Below are positions 60,901 through 64,000 of a stretch of DNA of 64,000 bases, one piece after another. The notes beneath the pieces were generated by a model, which was not told the DNA's origin, did not search any database, and saw only the letters and a program-made list of their open reading frames with translations. Source of the stretch: Anarhynchus alexandrinus (Eukaryota > Chordata > Aves > Charadriiformes > Charadriidae). Position numbers and translations under genes: made by a program. The stretch covers positions 2,953,884 through 3,017,883 of the forward strand of contig VUYV01000100.1 in NCBI GenBank assembly GCA_008711295.1. Direction: 5' to 3'. Numbering within the stretch: position 1 is the stretch's first letter; every line of letters starts with the position of its first letter.

Positions 60901-63900
60901 AATATTTTATTCTATAGTAGCAAAGACTATCAACTGTTTTGCTTTTCCCCCAGTCCTTATCCACTAACCCGACAGGAATATTTTCTGAAACTCAATTAAA
61001 TAATCATATTTAAATTTCTCATTTCAAAATATGTGTTTTCCTATCATCATGCCTACTTCTAAACTCTTCAGTGAAATGAGTACAGTGCTGTCAGCAGAAG
61101 GAGTAAGACAGACCTACAAACACTGGGCCCTGGAGAGAGCTACCTGGTAGGTAGGATTTTTCCCCAGTGGCTGTAGGACCTGTTCTAGCAGATGCTATGC
61201 AAGACTCTGCTCTCTTCCCAACTTCAATTAAACTGACTCCTGATATAACCCTGCAGGTAAGCAAAGCTGCTGTGGTTCTCCTTTGGCCTTAATACCTGCC
61301 TTCATCATGTTTCAGGTCATAAACATGTAAACAGTGTTGAGTGAAAAGACACTGCAGCTGGAGTCCTGTCAAGAGCAGCAGAGAAGATGCACAGGTACTA
61401 ATGGTCCCAACTTCATTGCCAAATCCCTGAAGATCTGGTGAATCATTAGTCACAGCAAGGACAAGGAAGCGTATGAAAAATCCTGTCTCTTCAAGTGTTT
61501 AGGTATCCTGCTTTGGGTCCCAGAGACCTCACTGCTCTAGGGAAAAAGTAGAGATGAAGATTCATCTGGAAGTAGATGTCTCTAACAACTTTTTTTCCCC
61601 CCACCAAAATACAAGGAGGATGGATGTATATTCAGGGCTTCACTGCTTACAGAGCTAATCTCAACTATGGTATACACCTGGAAGGAATTTTATTCCTCAT
61701 CCCCCTCATTTCTCAGAAAAGAAATATCCTGGCCACTCATTTTTCTAGAGTGGGGCTCTTTCAATTGCTAGGTTTGTATAGTATAAATTAAATATCATCT
61801 GGATCAGCAAATGGAAGCATAACTCTTTGATCTAAGGAGATACAGGTCCCCACTCCTCACCTGTCCCCTTTCCTGAAAGGATCACACTGGCTCTGCCATG
61901 CTCAGTTGTCAGCTAAATGTGAAAACACAGTGCATAGAGGTCTTTGAAAATGCTGCTTCAATGTCTTTGCTGTTTATGGCTGTAAATCGGTATATTTCCT
62001 GCTGGGACTGAAGGGTGAATTTCCATTTCTCTGTTCCTCTTTGCTCACAGAGGTCCACAAATCCCTACATTAAACTTAAGCGACTTATATAAGTAAAATT
62101 CCAAAGAGATTTACTCCCCCGCTTCCTCCACATTGTGCATAAATGATTGAAATGTCCTTCGATAAGACTATGCCCAAGCCATTCCCTCAGCTGGAAATTG
62201 AACCAAACATTTACTGTATAGAAATTTCTAACTGTAACATAAATCAGAACACTTTGGCAAAGCCTTCTGTTCCATGATTAATAGCCTACTGGATTCAGAA
62301 AAAAGGTTTTCAAAACACAGCCTGTTGGGGCTGGGCAAAAATGTGATTCTTTTTTCATTTCAAATCCTTTAAGTTCCCATTTCTGTAATACGCCTTGAAA
62401 AGTTACAGGATGAGCCTTAATTTTTTCTCCTTGCAATTTGACAGGTGATATGTGATGTGTTCTACCCTCTTCATTTTAGAGAATGAGATTTTTACACCTA
62501 GAAAGGACTAAATCAATGAATAAGTGACTTGATCTCAAAAGCAGCTGATAAACATCAGGCTGATAGTGTGGTTCTACTCTGACGAGTTGCTGTATAAAAC
62601 TGGTAATTGAACTTACCCACTTTGTGGTGTGTATTCAAAGCCTTAGCAAAGCAGTGCCAAAACTAAATACCTTCTGCTTCTTCTTCCTGTTAGCCAAATT
62701 AACATGGCCAAGTGATAGGGAACGGGACTTGGGTTTTTTTCTGTATTTTATTTGAACCTCCCTGAGATCAAGGGAGTGGCTCAACCATCACAGGAGTTTC
62801 GGCTGGAAGAGGTAACAGACTCCTAAGGCTGACAGAGCTTTAAAAAACAGACCTTCACTATGTCTATTGAAGTAAAGAAATGACTCTGCGTGATGCTCCA
62901 GATCAAAGAATTGATCTCAGTTTGCAACAGCCATGTAAAAAGCAATATTTTCTACAGGGTCACCAGAGGATGAACTGGAGCATTTTTACAGTAATTAAAA
63001 ACAACAACAATTAAAAACAAACAAACAAAAAAAAGACAACAGACAAAACCACACAACAAAAGCAGAACAAGTCACAGCCCATAAAAGAAGAGATGCACTA
63101 AAGGAAAAACAGATTGTCACTATATTTAGAAAGAATTATGTACTAATAGAAGGAAATATAATGAAGTATAAACAAGTGTGGCCAAGCAGTAAATTTCCAG
63201 TTTCAAAGCAGAGTGTTGCTGTACTGCTTAAAGTTTTTACTGCTGATTACAGAAGTTCAAACCAAATCCAGTTCTCGCTGAGAACTGTGATTGAAATTGA
63301 TTTGGAAGAGAAAGGCACCTTCCGTAGGATCTCAATGCAATTTTTTCTTCCTTTGTAGAATGAAACAGAGGAAAAAGCTATTGGGTTAAGTCCATCTGAG
63401 CTTATCAAATAACTACAATACAGGGAGAAAAAGAAAAGGAGACTGCTGCTTAAAGTAAAGCTGTTGCCATAAGTGTATGGTCACAAAGGACTTCTCTGGG
63501 AAGGATAAAGATGGCTAGGTCTAGCTGATTGGAGGGGCTTTCAGGAGAACTTTGACTATCAAGCTTAGAGAGAGGTCTACTACCCAGAAAGCTCTAAACT
63601 GGGTATACAAGGACAGCATGGGAGACAAACATGAGGGTCCCCACATCCTGCAGGATTGCTCCATAAGGAGAGCAGCAGCAGAAGAGACACTGGAGTGTTC
63701 TGAAGAGCCCGCTCCCTAGCTCCAGAGTGACTGGCCAGATTGACTTGGGAGGGTGCTTCTCATACCCTGCTGTAATCCTTTCTTCTGCCAGAAGGTCACG
63801 TACTTACCCACTTGCCAAGGCAACTGTTACCATGAGAAATCAAGGTCTTGTATCAAAACTAATACATCCCTCAGCTTCTAAGTGTCAAGTTCACTGGATG

Positions 63901-64000
63901 GCACAAGTTGAAAGAAGTACTTTCACTCTGCCACTCTGCATGGGTAACATCTGATATTTGCAAAGACAGAAAAAAAAAAGAAAGAGTACTGCAAAAAATA

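Larger units (their letters stand above)
52250..64000. other. Long non-coding interval to window end
   Basis: Unique sequence with simple repeats: poly(A) at 52581-52596, TTCC tetramers at 54723-54741, CAAA tetramers at 54881-54909 and an A-rich ACAA/AAAC run at about 62995-63065. GC-richer patches with CpGs occur at about 54950-55220 and 56040-56120. Open frames such as 59086-59589 (minus, 167 codons) and 56052-56516 (plus, 154 codons) are unassigned. No KCNK10-like coding exon seen. Confidence 0.5.

Noticed and set aside
15515..64000. KCNK10 (TREK-2) coding exons expected downstream of GPR65 by mammalian gene order
   Set aside because: I looked on the minus strand for pore-loop and C-terminal KCNK10 segments and saw none; the gene probably lies beyond the window.
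1..64000. tRNA, rRNA, snRNA genes and CRISPR arrays
   Set aside because: No A/B-box pair, conserved RNA core or regularly spaced repeat array was seen by eye; a covariance-model scan would be needed to exclude diverged copies.

Overview
This is vertebrate nuclear DNA, almost certainly from a bird. The evidence is three CR1 LINE pieces with avian-type 3' ends, a degraded LTR of a kind common in avian genomes, AT-rich intergenic sequence with few repeats, and an intact GPR65-type receptor gene. There is no operon structure, no bacterial or phage gene, no CRISPR array and no recognisable tRNA or rRNA.

Layout. At 1-3777 lies the upstream/5' region of the receptor gene, including a short stretch present twice on either side of a single N. 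At 3778-about 5400 is GPR65 (TDAG8), an intact 345-residue proton-sensing GPCR whose coding sequence sits in one exon behind a plausible splice acceptor. From 5.4 to 14.9 kb is non-coding sequence with a CR1 fragment, an exceptional perfect 15-bp hairpin, a small CpG-rich block holding a candidate minus-strand exon, and two well-phased candidate terminal exons of an unidentified plus-strand gene (13178-13591). At 14.9-15.5 kb is a degraded solo LTR. From 15.5 to 64 kb I find no protein gene I can support: mostly unique AT-rich DNA, a 1-kb CR1 copy on the minus strand (34.56-35.57 kb, itself broken by an N-flanked duplication), a small CR1 tail at 42.5 kb, simple repeats, and a few long open frames without recognisable products.

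Context. In mammals GPR65 lies between GALC and KCNK10. I recognised no exon of either here, so most of the window is probably the GPR65-KCNK10 intergenic interval. The only function that can be assigned with confidence is GPR65, an acid-sensing receptor of leukocytes. I found no convincing new multi-gene system. The best leads are the unidentified candidate gene near 11.3-13.6 kb, the 9.3-9.5 kb CpG-rich exon-like block and the 8.36 kb hairpin.
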